A DNA stretch of 63,931 nucleotides from Smithellaceae bacterium (GTDB lineage: Bacteria; Desulfobacterota; Syntrophia; Syntrophales; Smithellaceae): positions 1 through 63,931 of the forward strand of contig JAUYFM010000016.1 of the NCBI GenBank assembly GCA_030690945.1, read 5' to 3'. The translations under genes were made by a program, and so were the position numbers. How positions within the stretch are numbered: position 1 is the first letter of the stretch; every line of letters starts with the position of its first letter. The notes below the pieces were generated by a model. The model had not been told where the DNA came from and made no database searches. It saw only the letters and a program-made list of their open reading frames with translations. Of this stretch, positions 1 to 7,874 are shown piece after piece.

Positions 1-60
1 AAGAGCTACCGGCTCAGGGAGGCTTCTAAAAGACTTGCGTTAGAAAAGAAAAACAACTAA
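1..60 (+). CDS. istB: IstB-like transposition helper ATPase, C-terminal fragment (partial)
   Basis: Frame 1 from the first base reads 19 codons ending in REASKRLALEKKNN and a TAA at 58-60. This basic tail resembles the C-terminus of IstB, the AAA+ ATPase that works with the IstA transposase of IS21 elements to select targets. Only the tail is in the window; the ATPase core lies off the left edge. An identical tail is encoded on the minus strand at 63871-63930. With so few residues the family call rests mainly on the downstream IS end. Confidence 0.6.
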   Translation, partial: KSYRLREASKRLALEKKNN

Positions 61-140
61 ATAAAACTCCGTTCTGCCGACACTGGGGTGGGGGATTTTG
101 ACCCGGCCACGGATGGGGGATTTTCAAGTGGCCATCCGGG
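1..140. mobile_element. Terminal fragment of IS21-type insertion sequence (left copy)
   Basis: These 140 bases are an exact reverse complement of 63791-63930 at the other end of the window. They hold the last codons of an istB-like gene (1-60) followed by about 80 noncoding bases containing two spaced GGGGGATTTT motifs, as in the multiple terminal repeats of IS21-family ends. Identity with the right copy stops at base 140, so I place the IS edge there. The rest of the element lies off the window to the left. I infer IS21 family membership from the IstB tail and the end structure; no transposase is visible to confirm it. Confidence 0.8.
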
Positions 141-927
141 CAATGATCTTCTTTTTGTCATTTCTGTTATATCGTGAGAGTATAGTATCAAATTTGTAAG
201 ATTTATAAGCACTTTTCCCTTCTATGATTTGCATTAAAACAAATTTTAGATCCTCTTGGTTTTCCTCTAAACTTTGATGAATTTCAGAAATATCTTTATA
301 ATCATCAGTGATTTTTTCAATCTCTTCAAAACGGTTTGTTAAGTCTGATTTAATGTTTTCTATTTGGGTGCAAATTAAAGTTATTGTCTTTAATTGTTTT
401 TTAAGTTCATCCTTCCAATCATCATCCAAAACACGAATAGTTACTTTTTTGCCATGGCTAATCAAACCAATGCCGGGCTTAATTACAGAATTGTCGAAAT
501 ATGTTTCAATCTCGCTTTCTGGAATCAAAAAAGTTTTTTCTATATAATCGGGCTCCCCTTCCTTCCTCGCCTCCTTTTCCTTCCATTCTATTTCCAAAAT
601 TGTGAACGTTAATGCTATGGGGTCATATTTTTCTATATAAATGTCTAAGGCGACACGACACCAATGTAAATGGTTTTCGAAGAGAATTTCATTTCGTTTT
701 AATAATATTTCAGTAAGTTGTTTTTCTTTCTCTGATAATGAGCTAATCGTCGTTTTTTTTATTGGGTATAATTCTAGCGCTTTTCTGGTGAAGTCTTTTG
801 AGAAATTAAAGGCGGCTTGAAGATTATTAAAAAAAGATATTAGAATGTCATCCGTTGTTTTACCATTGGCAAAATCACAGACAAGTTTTCCGTATCGGGA
901 TAATTTTTCTTTTTCGTTCCTATCCAT
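124..927 (-). CDS. Hypothetical protein, C-terminus cut by the IS end
   Basis: I do not recognise this 267-residue soluble protein. It is rich in Lys, Glu and Ile, has no membrane segment, and looks mostly helical with coiled-coil-like stretches around residues 175-240. I prefer the ATG at 927 because GAGGG lies about 9 bases upstream; a GTG at 942 gives five more residues. The last codons (MAT and stop) lie inside the IS21 end at 124-140, so the native C-terminus was lost or replaced when the IS landed. It lies just beyond the integrase and is AT-rich compared with the core genes, so it is probably cargo of the same island. Confidence 0.55.
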   Translation of the reverse strand: MDRNEKEKLSRYGKLVCDFANGKTTDDILISFFNNLQAAFNFSKDFTRKALELYPIKKTTISSLSEKEKQLTEILLKRNEILFENHLHWCRVALDIYIEKYDPIALTFTILEIEWKEKEARKEGEPDYIEKTFLIPESEIETYFDNSVIKPGIGLISHGKKVTIRVLDDDWKDELKKQLKTITLICTQIENIKSDLTNRFEEIEKITDDYKDISEIHQSLEENQEDLKFVLMQIIEGKSAYKSYKFDTILSRYNRNDKKKIIARMAT

Positions 928-1016
928 TACTTTCCCTCTCACAAGTCCCCTATGGTTAGACCGGGAAAACAGAAAAGGGGTTCTCTCTGCTTATCGGGTG
1001 CGCTCCCTATTCCCGG

Positions 1017-2303
1017 CTATTTCTTAAAGTTCACCACTTGCCCGGTTTGCTCTTTTGTCTTGTCTTGCCCGGCGCTTGCAATGGCCTGTTCAAAGCCGCG
1101 CGTTGCGTTCTGCAATGTTGCCGGTGCAAGGTGACTATAACGCTCCGTCATGGCAATAACTGAATGGCCCAAAAGCTCTTTCAAGGTGTAAATGTCCGTT
1201 CCCGCCGTAACGTGCCAGCTTGCATAAGTATGGCGCAAGGTGTGCGCGACAACCTTTTGACGCGGGTCTGTTATGCCTTCGTTAAATTTCAATTCCGCCA
1301 CAGCCTCAAAAAAGATTCGCGGCATTTCTTTTAATGGCATTTCTTTTAAATCCTTGCCGATCTTGCGCGTGAAAACAAAATCTTCCGGCTCCCGGCGCGT
1401 CATAGCTTCAAACATGGCCTTTAGTTTTTCAGTCATAAACGCCGCCCGGCCTTCCCCGCCCTTTGCGTCCATAACCCGGATAATGCCGCGCTCTGTGTCT
1501 ATATGACTCCATTTCAAGCCGGTAATTTCCCCCATGCGAAGCCCGGTGTGAAGGCTTAATAATGCCATGTTATAAGCCACGGCGTCTTTTTCCTGTAATG
1601 CGTTTAAAAGGATATCCGCTTCTTTATGGCTTAGGAAACGAACGCGCCGATTGTCAACCTTTGGTTTGTTAATGGCCCGCGTCGGTGTATCGCCGGAAAC
1701 AAGCCCGTCGCGCCTTGCCATATTCCAAACTTGCCGAAACGTCGCTAAAACATATTGCAGGGTGCGCGGTGACTTGCCCGCGTCAAGGATATTCTTTTTG
1801 ATTTTTTCAAGGGTAAAAGGTTTAACATCTTTCAAGGGTATGTTTCCGATAACTGGCTCAAGCCAGTTTTTGAAATGCTCTCTTGCCTTGCGCGTCGTTT
1901 CCTTTTTCCGGCCAACTTCAAAAGTCGGGAAATAAACTTTTTCAAAATAATAATCAAAGGTGACATTTTCTTTTTCGGCCAACTCTTGCGCGGCTTTCTC
2001 ATCTTCTTTACGCTGTCTTTCGATTTCTCTTTTTTCGCCCAGGCGTGTAGGCGCTTCTTTTTTCCCATGCTTAGCGGCACCCCTTAGACGTTCAAGCACA
2101 AGCGCCGCCTTTGCCTCTGTCCAAAACTGCCCATCTTCCGGGTCGCGTTCGCTTGTCCAGCCAAGGCTTTCTTCAATTCTCTTGCCGTCGCGCTGGTATC
2201 GAATGACAAAGTATCGGTCAAAGTTGACGCCATGTTTCCGGGTCGCGTGTTTGCGAAACCTAACACCCGTAAAGTTTGTTTTTTCCCATTTGCCCGTTGT
2301 CAT
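1017..2303 (-). CDS. Tyrosine recombinase / phage-type integrase
   Basis: This 428-residue integrase would catalyse site-specific integration and excision of a genomic island. It has an N-terminal arm-binding region (about 1-110, with a charged helix at 85-115), a SAM-like core-binding domain (about 113-215) and a C-terminal catalytic domain. The catalytic set is visible: R256 in TGLRMGE, H354 and R357 in HTLRH, H380 in LGH and Y389 in ERYSHL. The ATG at 2303 has a GAGGGGG Shine-Dalgarno sequence. Only about 160 bp separate it from a tRNA-Leu 3' fragment at 2473-2533, the expected attachment site for this integrase class. The island it belongs to should extend leftwards out of the window. Confidence 0.93.
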   Translation of the reverse strand: MTTGKWEKTNFTGVRFRKHATRKHGVNFDRYFVIRYQRDGKRIEESLGWTSERDPEDGQFWTEAKAALVLERLRGAAKHGKKEAPTRLGEKREIERQRKEDEKAAQELAEKENVTFDYYFEKVYFPTFEVGRKKETTRKAREHFKNWLEPVIGNIPLKDVKPFTLEKIKKNILDAGKSPRTLQYVLATFRQVWNMARRDGLVSGDTPTRAINKPKVDNRRVRFLSHKEADILLNALQEKDAVAYNMALLSLHTGLRMGEITGLKWSHIDTERGIIRVMDAKGGEGRAAFMTEKLKAMFEAMTRREPEDFVFTRKIGKDLKEMPLKEMPRIFFEAVAELKFNEGITDPRQKVVAHTLRHTYASWHVTAGTDIYTLKELLGHSVIAMTERYSHLAPATLQNATRGFEQAIASAGQDKTKEQTGQVVNFKK

Positions 2304-2472
2304 ATTGCCCCCTCTTTTTTAAAGTCCCCCGTTTGTTTGTCCCCACTCTGTCCCCACTTATAGCCGGAAATAGTGTTTTTTTAAATTATGTCTTGTGAAA
2401 TAAGATAAGGTAAAACTCTTTGAATGTCAATGGGTTTGTTTGATTAAAGGAAATTAAAGGAAACGTTAAAAA

Positions 2473-2533
2473 GGGGACTCAAAATCCCCCGAGGGCAACT
2501 TCATCCCGGTTCGATTCCGGGCTCCGGCACCAA
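2473..2533 (+). other. tRNA-Leu(CAA) 3' fragment, probable att site of the island
   Basis: The sequence folds as the anticodon arm (GGGGA, loop CTCAAAA, TCCCC), a class II variable arm, a T arm (CCCGG, TTCGATT, CCGGG) and the 3' acceptor strand ending in CTCCGGCACCA. The anticodon reads CAA, so leucine. The matching 5' acceptor GCCGGAG and the D arm are absent upstream, where the sequence turns AT-rich. A tRNA 3' end starting at the anticodon stem beside a tyrosine recombinase is the usual att scar of an integrated element. The intact tRNA should lie at the other end of the island, off the left edge. It is not a functional tRNA gene. Confidence 0.8.
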
Positions 2534-2584
2534 ATTCTACCTCCCTTAAATTCCCTATTCCGCTATCCGGCCTAGAGACCATCT

Positions 2585-3529
2585 TCAATCGTTTTTACCG
2601 GTTTCATATCTTTTCAAAAAACTGACAAAGGTTTGATGATGCGGGCGGATGTCGAAGGATTTAAGATAAATTAAATAGAACTTTCTTTCCATCCGACAGG
2701 AGGTGATGGGAATTTCATAAAGCAATCGCGACGCCAGTTCGCGTTTAACCGCGTGCACCGACAAGACGGATACACCCAGACCGGCGATGACCGCCTCCTT
2801 GATCGCCTCCGAGCTGCCCAATTCTCCGCAAATATTCAATTGCGGCAGACTGATCGATTTTTTTTCTTTGAGATAAACCTCAAAAACATCCCGCGTCGCT
2901 GATCCTTTTTCCCGCAGGACGAAAGGCTCCTGCAGCAGTTCGGAAATATCTATCGAACCTTTTCTGATCCAGCGATGATGTTTCGGAACAACCAGAATCA
3001 GTCGGTCGCTCCAGACAGGTTGCGCCGTCAGTTTCCGGTTGAGCGGCTCTTTGCCGATGCAGCCGATTTCCACCCCGCGATCCAGCACCATATTCAGAAC
3101 TTCCTGGCTGTCTTCCGTTTTGATGAAAATGCGGATGTCGGGATGAACTTTTTTAAACGCGCTCATGGCATGCGGTAGGATGTAGGTGGCGGGAATAGTA
3201 CTCGCGCCGACATAGATGTCACCGCCCGTATTTTCGTGCAACTTTTGAATTTTTTCGCCCGCCTCCTTGCGCATCCTGACCATCCGCTGCGCGACATCGT
3301 AAAGGATTTTTCCTTCCGGCGTCAACGAAACACCTGTGTTGCTGCGATTGACCACTTTCACGCCCAGGCAGTCTTCCACATTGCGGATATTCTTCGTCAG
3401 CGCCGGTTGTGTCAGCAGCATGCGTTTGGCCGCACGGCTAAAACTGCGCTCTTCCACGAGAGAGATCAGCGCCTCCATTTGCTGAAGGGTAATACTTTTA
3501 AATCGATGGTCCATCATGCCTAAGTCCAT
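2585..3529 (-). CDS. LysR-family transcriptional regulator
   Basis: The protein has 314 residues with a typical LysR layout. A winged helix-turn-helix occupies about 9-68 (ITLQQMEALISLVEERSFSR, then AAKRMLLTQPALTKNI) and a periplasmic-binding-like effector domain about 95-300. The effector part resembles the CysB/CbbR/CysL group. It is divergent from the SDR gene at 3693 across a 163 bp gap, the classic arrangement for a LysR protein controlling its divergent neighbour, so the SDR and NUDIX genes are likely targets. The effector cannot be read from sequence. The start could also be the ATG at codon 5 or 6, because no strong Shine-Dalgarno sequence marks the first one. Confidence 0.9.
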   Translation of the reverse strand: MDLGMMDHRFKSITLQQMEALISLVEERSFSRAAKRMLLTQPALTKNIRNVEDCLGVKVVNRSNTGVSLTPEGKILYDVAQRMVRMRKEAGEKIQKLHENTGGDIYVGASTIPATYILPHAMSAFKKVHPDIRIFIKTEDSQEVLNMVLDRGVEIGCIGKEPLNRKLTAQPVWSDRLILVVPKHHRWIRKGSIDISELLQEPFVLREKGSATRDVFEVYLKEKKSISLPQLNICGELGSSEAIKEAVIAGLGVSVLSVHAVKRELASRLLYEIPITSCRMERKFYLIYLKSFDIRPHHQTFVSFLKRYETGKND

Positions 3530-3617
3530 AACATAAATATTTTTTATCTACAAAATATATGTCAACCGAACGAATATGGATTGATGTTGGCATATTTCGG
3601 TAACGACAATTCTGTTA

Positions 3618-3646
3618 TTGTGATAATATTCACCACCACATTATAC
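3618..3646 (+). promoter_or_regulatory. Putative sigma70 promoter of the SDR gene
   Basis: TTGTGA (3618-3623), a 17-base spacer and TTATAC (3641-3646) lie in the gap between the divergent LysR and SDR genes, 47 bases before the SDR start. An AAGGAG Shine-Dalgarno sequence precedes the ATG at 3693. AT-rich dyad-like sequence around 3600-3630 could hold the LysR site, but I cannot define it. Confidence 0.4.
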
Positions 3647-3692
3647 GACTCCGGAAAACATCCGGTCGATAATATCTATAAAGGAGAAATAT

Positions 3693-4481
3693 ATGAAACT
3701 GACAGAAATGTTTTCACTCAAGGGAAAAGTGGCACTGGTGACGGGCGGCGGCCGGGGCATCGGTAAATTCATTGCCACGGGACTCGCGGAAGCTGGCGCG
3801 GATATTGTTCTAACCTCCCGCAAATTGAAAAATCTTGAAGAAACAGCCAAAGAACTGGAAGCCAATCAAAACGTAAAAACGCTGGCGATTGCCTGCGATA
3901 TGGCCAAAGAAGACGCGATTGACACCATGCTTGCCGAGGCGGTAGCACAATTCGGGCACATCGATATTCTGGTCAACAATGCCGGTGCGACCTGGGGCGC
4001 TCCCACACTGGATTTCCCGCTGGAAAAATGGGATCAGCTTTTCAATGTCAATGTGCGTGGTGTCTGGATTCTCACACAGAAAGTCGCCCGCATTATGAAA
4101 CAGCAGGGTGGCGGAAACATCATCAACATTTCTTCCGTCATGGCTTTCCGCGGATCAACTGAGGAATCCCATCCGGCAATTCCCTATAACTCTACAAAAG
4201 CAGCCATTAATTTGCTGACCATGAATCTGGCTGTTAAGCTTGCCCCTTTCAACATTCGCGTCAACGCCATTGCGCCGGGCTTTTTCCACACCGATATGAT
4301 GGCTTATATCGACAAACCGGAGCTCAAAGCGATACGCGACGCGATGATCATGGAAATTCCTCTGCGCCGTATCGGAGAAATGGACGATATGAAAGGAACT
4401 GCCGTGTTTCTGGCGTCTGCCGCATCATCCTATGTCACCGGACATGTCCTGGTAACCGACGGCGGCCTGATTGCCAAGTAA
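3693..4481 (+). CDS. Short-chain dehydrogenase/reductase (SDR)
   Basis: The 262-residue protein is a classical SDR, an NAD(P)-dependent oxidoreductase with a Rossmann fold. The cofactor motif TGGGRGIG is at 17-24, NNAG at 95-98, catalytic Ser at 147/148 and the YxxxK pair at Y165 and K169. Length and motifs match the gluconate 5-dehydrogenase / 3-oxoacyl reductase-like group. The substrate cannot be set from sequence; in this setting a hydroxyacyl-CoA or sugar acid is possible. It starts with a good Shine-Dalgarno sequence and is followed 24 bases later by a NUDIX gene, so the two are probably co-transcribed. The divergent LysR gene is the likely regulator. Confidence 0.92.
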   Translation: MKLTEMFSLKGKVALVTGGGRGIGKFIATGLAEAGADIVLTSRKLKNLEETAKELEANQNVKTLAIACDMAKEDAIDTMLAEAVAQFGHIDILVNNAGATWGAPTLDFPLEKWDQLFNVNVRGVWILTQKVARIMKQQGGGNIINISSVMAFRGSTEESHPAIPYNSTKAAINLLTMNLAVKLAPFNIRVNAIAPGFFHTDMMAYIDKPELKAIRDAMIMEIPLRRIGEMDDMKGTAVFLASAASSYVTGHVLVTDGGLIAK

Positions 4482-4505
4482 ATTGTAACAAAAGGGAAGA
4501 AGATC

Positions 4506-5396
4506 GTGTCTTCATTTGAGCAGGCTTCTGTGCCTAAAGAATCGACAACAGTCATTTTAGTCCGCAAAAACGATGCGGGGTTGGGAGAAGTCTTTTTAGC
4601 CCGCCGCCATCAGCGTCAGTCTTTTATGGCGGGGGCTTATGTTTTTCCCGGTGGACAAGTGGATGCGGCAGACAGCGATTTGGGCCTTTCTCGTTATATT
4701 TCGGCTACCGATAATTTTACCCCACAAACGATACTGCAGGACGCAAGCCTTACCGAGGAGTTGGCGCAGAGTCTTTTTGTCTGCGCCATCCGGGAAACCT
4801 TTGAAGAAACGGGTGTGCTTTTCGCGCAAACAGGCGGAATTTTTATTCAACTGGATTCGGGGCAGGAGATCGTCCGCTTTGCCCACTACCGGCAGGAGTT
4901 GAACCGGGGAAAAATTTCTCTTCAAGACATCGCCGCAAAAGAAAATTTATTCTTTGCCTGCCATGCTTTGATTCCCTACGCCCATTGGATTACACCGGAA
5001 ATCGTGCCGAAGCGGTTCAGCACCCGTTTTTTTCTGGCCAGATTACCCGACGGTCAAACGGCAACAACAGATTCTGATGAACTGACGGATTTTCTCTGGG
5101 TAACACCCGGAGATGCTCTGCAAATGCAATTGAACAAAGAAATCATGCTGATGCCGCCGACACTCAAGACGGTTGAAGAACTGGCGGCATTCGCTGATAT
5201 TGATGAACTCTTCGAGCATACCCGACACCGGACCATTTATCCCATCTTACCGGAGGCTGCGGCAAATATCTTGCTGCTTCCCCATGATCCGGAATACGGC
5301 ATTGCCAAATATAAAAGACCGGCAAGGCCGAACGAACCTTCCCGTTTCATATCCGTAGACGGGATCTGGCAGACGGGGCATTACCTGAACAAATAA
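4506..5396 (+). CDS. NUDIX hydrolase (NUDT19-like, possible CoA diphosphatase)
   Basis: This 296-residue NUDIX protein begins with GTG at 4506 behind a purine-rich GGGAAGAAG stretch. The NUDIX box is split by an insertion: FPGGQVDAAD near residue 50 and the catalytic REtfEETG near residue 98. The insertion between them and the later WITPEIVPKRFSTRFFLA motif resemble the NUDT19 group, whose characterised members hydrolyse CoA and acyl-CoA diphosphate bonds. A CoA substrate would suit a window so rich in CoA enzymes, but this is inference. It follows the SDR by 24 bases and ends at a strong stem-loop shared with the convergent lemA gene. Confidence 0.88.
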   Translation: MSSFEQASVPKESTTVILVRKNDAGLGEVFLARRHQRQSFMAGAYVFPGGQVDAADSDLGLSRYISATDNFTPQTILQDASLTEELAQSLFVCAIRETFEETGVLFAQTGGIFIQLDSGQEIVRFAHYRQELNRGKISLQDIAAKENLFFACHALIPYAHWITPEIVPKRFSTRFFLARLPDGQTATTDSDELTDFLWVTPGDALQMQLNKEIMLMPPTLKTVEELAAFADIDELFEHTRHRTIYPILPEAAANILLLPHDPEYGIAKYKRPARPNEPSRFISVDGIWQTGHYLNK

Positions 5397-5427
5397 AGCC
5401 CTGAACATCCTTACGATGCTCAGGGCT
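5397..5427. terminator. Bidirectional stem-loop terminator
   Basis: AGCCCTGAACATC and GATGCTCAGGGCT pair around a CTTAC loop with one internal mismatch. It begins at the last base of the NUDIX stop codon and lies between two convergent genes, so it can serve both. No long T tract follows, so its efficiency is uncertain. Confidence 0.65.
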
Positions 5428-5451
5428 CAAGTTGTCGAAATTTAATCTGAA

Positions 5452-6024
5452 TTAGAACTTTATTTTAGGCACCACTTTTGCCGCTTCTTCGACTTTGAAG
5501 AAGGCTGCCTCTTTAAAACCGAACATCCCGGCGACAAAGTTTGCCGGGAACGTTCTGATGGCTTGATTGTATATTTTCACCGCGTCATTGTATCTCATTC
5601 TTTCCACGGCAATCCGGTTTTCTGTTCCGGCCAGTTCATCTTGCAGCTTCATGAAGTTTTGATTCGATTTCAAATCAGGATATCGCTCCACCACCACCAT
5701 CAACCGGCTGAGAGCGCCGGATAATTGATTATTGGCCGCGATCTTTTCGGGCACCGTTCCGGCGCCGCCTACTTTAGAACGCGCATTGGTCACTTCCACC
5801 AGAACATCTTTTTCCTGTTTGGCATAACCCTTAACGGTTTCCACCAAGTTCGGTATTAAGTCATAACGGCGCTGCAGCTGATTTTCCACCTGAGACCAGG
5901 CCGCCTTTATCCCAACGTCCATTTGCACAAATTTGTTGTAGTTACCGGCAAATATTGAATATACAGCAATGACCAGAACAGCAATAACCGCTACCACAAT
6001 GAGAATTTTCTTTCCTGTCGACAT
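5452..6024 (-). CDS. lemA: LemA family protein
   Basis: This 190-residue protein has an N-terminal membrane anchor (about residues 5-26) and a helical cytosolic or periplasmic domain. The family signature is clear: NYNKFVQMDVGIKAAWSQVENQLQRRYDLIPNLV split over residues 29-63, followed by the KGYAKQEK and NQLSGALSRLMVVVERYPDLKSN regions. LemA proteins are widespread and poorly understood; they are often encoded beside TPM-domain proteins, and that pairing is seen here. It is the last gene of a minus-strand trio (TPM, nucleotidyltransferase-like, LemA). Confidence 0.93.
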   Translation of the reverse strand: MSTGKKILIVVAVIAVLVIAVYSIFAGNYNKFVQMDVGIKAAWSQVENQLQRRYDLIPNLVETVKGYAKQEKDVLVEVTNARSKVGGAGTVPEKIAANNQLSGALSRLMVVVERYPDLKSNQNFMKLQDELAGTENRIAVERMRYNDAVKIYNQAIRTFPANFVAGMFGFKEAAFFKVEEAAKVVPKIKF

Positions 6025-6052
6025 TTTCCCCCTCCTCTATTATGTTAAATTA

Positions 6053-6778
6053 TTATAAACTATCGATGATGTGACACGCCTTTTCCACTTCCCGCAGATA
6101 CTTTTTAAAAACGTCTATTACTTCGGTGTTGGAAAGTTTATCGACGCCTTCTCTTATATCGAAGCACAGCATAAAAACCGCTGCGTCGATTGCAAAGACC
6201 TTGTTTATCTCTATGATTGTTTCGCGTTTGTTCCGCGGCGCCTTCGCCTGCTTTAAATAAAGCATCGCATTAAAAATAGAAACAAATGCCGTCACTGACT
6301 TACTAATCAGTTGCCTGACGGGGCGCGCCGAACCTTCAGATTCCAGATACCCTTCACGAAGCAGAAGAATTTTCCCCTTGAGCTCGCGCTCAATTTGCAG
6401 GCGCAGGTCTTCCGGTTTGAAGACTAATGACTCAAGAACATTTTCGCCATAAATCAAAATCGAATTGTTTTTCATATTAAGAAATTCAATGGGGTACGCA
6501 TCCAGCGATGACTCAATAAAGGCTTTGGTCATCACCCGCGGCATAGCCACATTGCGTTTTCTCCAGTTCTTGACCAGAGCAAATCCATCTTCCAGGCGGT
6601 TGATGCCTTCCGTCGTCAGAACAACCAGGATATTAATATCCGATTTTCCTTTCACGTAGGCCCCGCCGGCAGCGCTTCCATATAGCATCAGCGAAATCAG
6701 ATCTTTGCCGAACGCTTTCAGATAGTCCTCGGTTAAAGGAACGAAAATGTCTTGAGGTTGATCCGGTATTTTTGCCAT
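6053..6778 (-). CDS. Nucleotidyltransferase-fold protein with altered catalytic motif
   Basis: The protein has about 241 residues. Its N-terminus carries a Pol-beta-type nucleotidyltransferase motif, LMLYGSAAGGAYVKGKSDINI. The usual metal-binding pair (SDxD) reads SDIN here, so the second acidic residue is Asn. The rest is helical (about 95-241) and resembles the HEPN-like or substrate-binding helical tail of such enzymes. I prefer the ATG at 6778, which has GGTGGAG just upstream; a GTG at 6787 adds three residues. It sits between the TPM and LemA genes in the same direction. It may be a catalytically weak or regulatory member; the substrate is unknown. Confidence 0.7.
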   Translation of the reverse strand: MAKIPDQPQDIFVPLTEDYLKAFGKDLISLMLYGSAAGGAYVKGKSDINILVVLTTEGINRLEDGFALVKNWRKRNVAMPRVMTKAFIESSLDAYPIEFLNMKNNSILIYGENVLESLVFKPEDLRLQIERELKGKILLLREGYLESEGSARPVRQLISKSVTAFVSIFNAMLYLKQAKAPRNKRETIIEINKVFAIDAAVFMLCFDIREGVDKLSNTEVIDVFKKYLREVEKACHIIDSL

Positions 6779-6796
6779 GCTCTCCACCCTTATTGT

Positions 6797-7690
6797 TTAA
6801 TAATCGCCACCTGCTCCGCCGCCGCCGCTTCCACCGCCGCCGAAACCGCCAAACCCGCCGCCGAATCCACCACCGCCGCCGCCGCCACGACCACTGCTGC
6901 TGACCAGCAACAATAATAGCCAGGGCAGCATGGACCGGCCGGTTTTGGTTCCCAGAAGCACCGCGGCAGCAATGAAGAAAATGATTAATCCGACAATATT
7001 AAAGCCCTTTTTCTCCGGACGAGCTTTTGTCCCGTAGGGCGATGCAACACCCGTTAATTGAACACCCGCATCCTTGGCAATATAAGTGCCACAGGCAAAC
7101 ATAGCATTGTAAAGAGCTTTGCCCGTCTCGCCTTTTTTGAGGTGCGGCACTACATACTTGTCCCGTATTTCGCCCACTAAACCATCCGGCAGTATTCCCT
7201 CAACACCATAGCCGGTTTCAATGCGAATTTTCCGCTCTTTGACGGCAAGGAATATCAGGACGCCTTTATCTTTGCCTTTTTCCCCAATGCCCCAGGCTTT
7301 GTATAACCCATTCACATAAAGCGTAATTTCTTCCGTTGGTCCAATTTCCGGCATCGTGGCCACGACGACCGCTGTTCTTGTTTTCTGCCATATCTCGTTC
7401 GCCAGCGATTCCATTTTAGCGGCATTGGCCTGGTCAATCACATTGGCAAAGTCATTGACGGCCGTTCCCTTCGGTGGTGGATATTTTTCTGCCGCAAAAA
7501 CAACACCCGCCGTCAGAGCAATAAAGATTGCCGCGCACAGGACTAGTAATGTTTTGCATCCGCGAATCAACCACCTCGCAGCAAGCTGTCGAGGTATGAA
7601 ATGAACGTCATTATATCGCAGCAAGCTGCGGAGAATTGACGCTCGTCCCGCAACAGCGGGATTTAGAGACTGAATATATTTACTTCCCAC
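6797..7690 (-). CDS. TPM-domain protein with Gly-rich C-terminus (YgcG-like)
   Basis: After a hydrophobic signal segment (about residues 46-66, ending VVFAAEKYPPP) comes a TPM domain of about 130 residues with VNDFANVIDQ, TEEITLYVNGLYKAWGIG and the IETGYGVEG motif. A second membrane helix (about 232-262) and a Gly/Phe-rich tail ending GGGAGGDY follow. The family is exported and usually paired with LemA; membrane-linked phosphatase-like activity has been shown for plant homologues. The first 40 residues come from REP-like palindromic DNA and are probably not native. Translation may really start near the TTG at 7570; the GTG at 7690 has AAGGG upstream. The tail lies in very low-complexity GC-rich sequence. 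Confidence 0.85.
   Translation of the reverse strand: MGSKYIQSLNPAVAGRASILRSLLRYNDVHFIPRQLAARWLIRGCKTLLVLCAAIFIALTAGVVFAAEKYPPPKGTAVNDFANVIDQANAAKMESLANEIWQKTRTAVVVATMPEIGPTEEITLYVNGLYKAWGIGEKGKDKGVLIFLAVKERKIRIETGYGVEGILPDGLVGEIRDKYVVPHLKKGETGKALYNAMFACGTYIAKDAGVQLTGVASPYGTKARPEKKGFNIVGLIIFFIAAAVLLGTKTGRSMLPWLLLLLVSSSGRGGGGGGGFGGGFGGFGGGGSGGGGAGGDY
7572..7635. repeat. Pair of REP-like palindromes
   Basis: Two related imperfect palindromes sit about 40 bases apart: CCTCGCAGCAAGCTGTCGAG and CGCAGCAAGCTGCGGAG, sharing the core GCAGCAAGCTG. They fall just before the TPM signal peptide and extend that reading frame artificially. They look like short interspersed palindromic elements of the REP class. 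Confidence 0.5.
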
Positions 7691-7874
7691 AGAATACCCT
7701 TAACGTTCTTCCGACTGAGCAACAATAACATGCCATATTTTCGAGTAGGTTGACTATTACGTAAAGCTCATTCCCTGTCAAGGCGGAAATATAAGCAGCA
7801 GATAGTGCTTGCGCAAGAGTCTGTTAGATACTAAAGACAAATAATTCTGAACATGTTTGTAATATTTGTAACTT

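Noticed and set aside
2473-2533. Functional tRNA-Leu gene
   Set aside because: The 5' acceptor strand and D arm are absent upstream, so only the 3' part exists.
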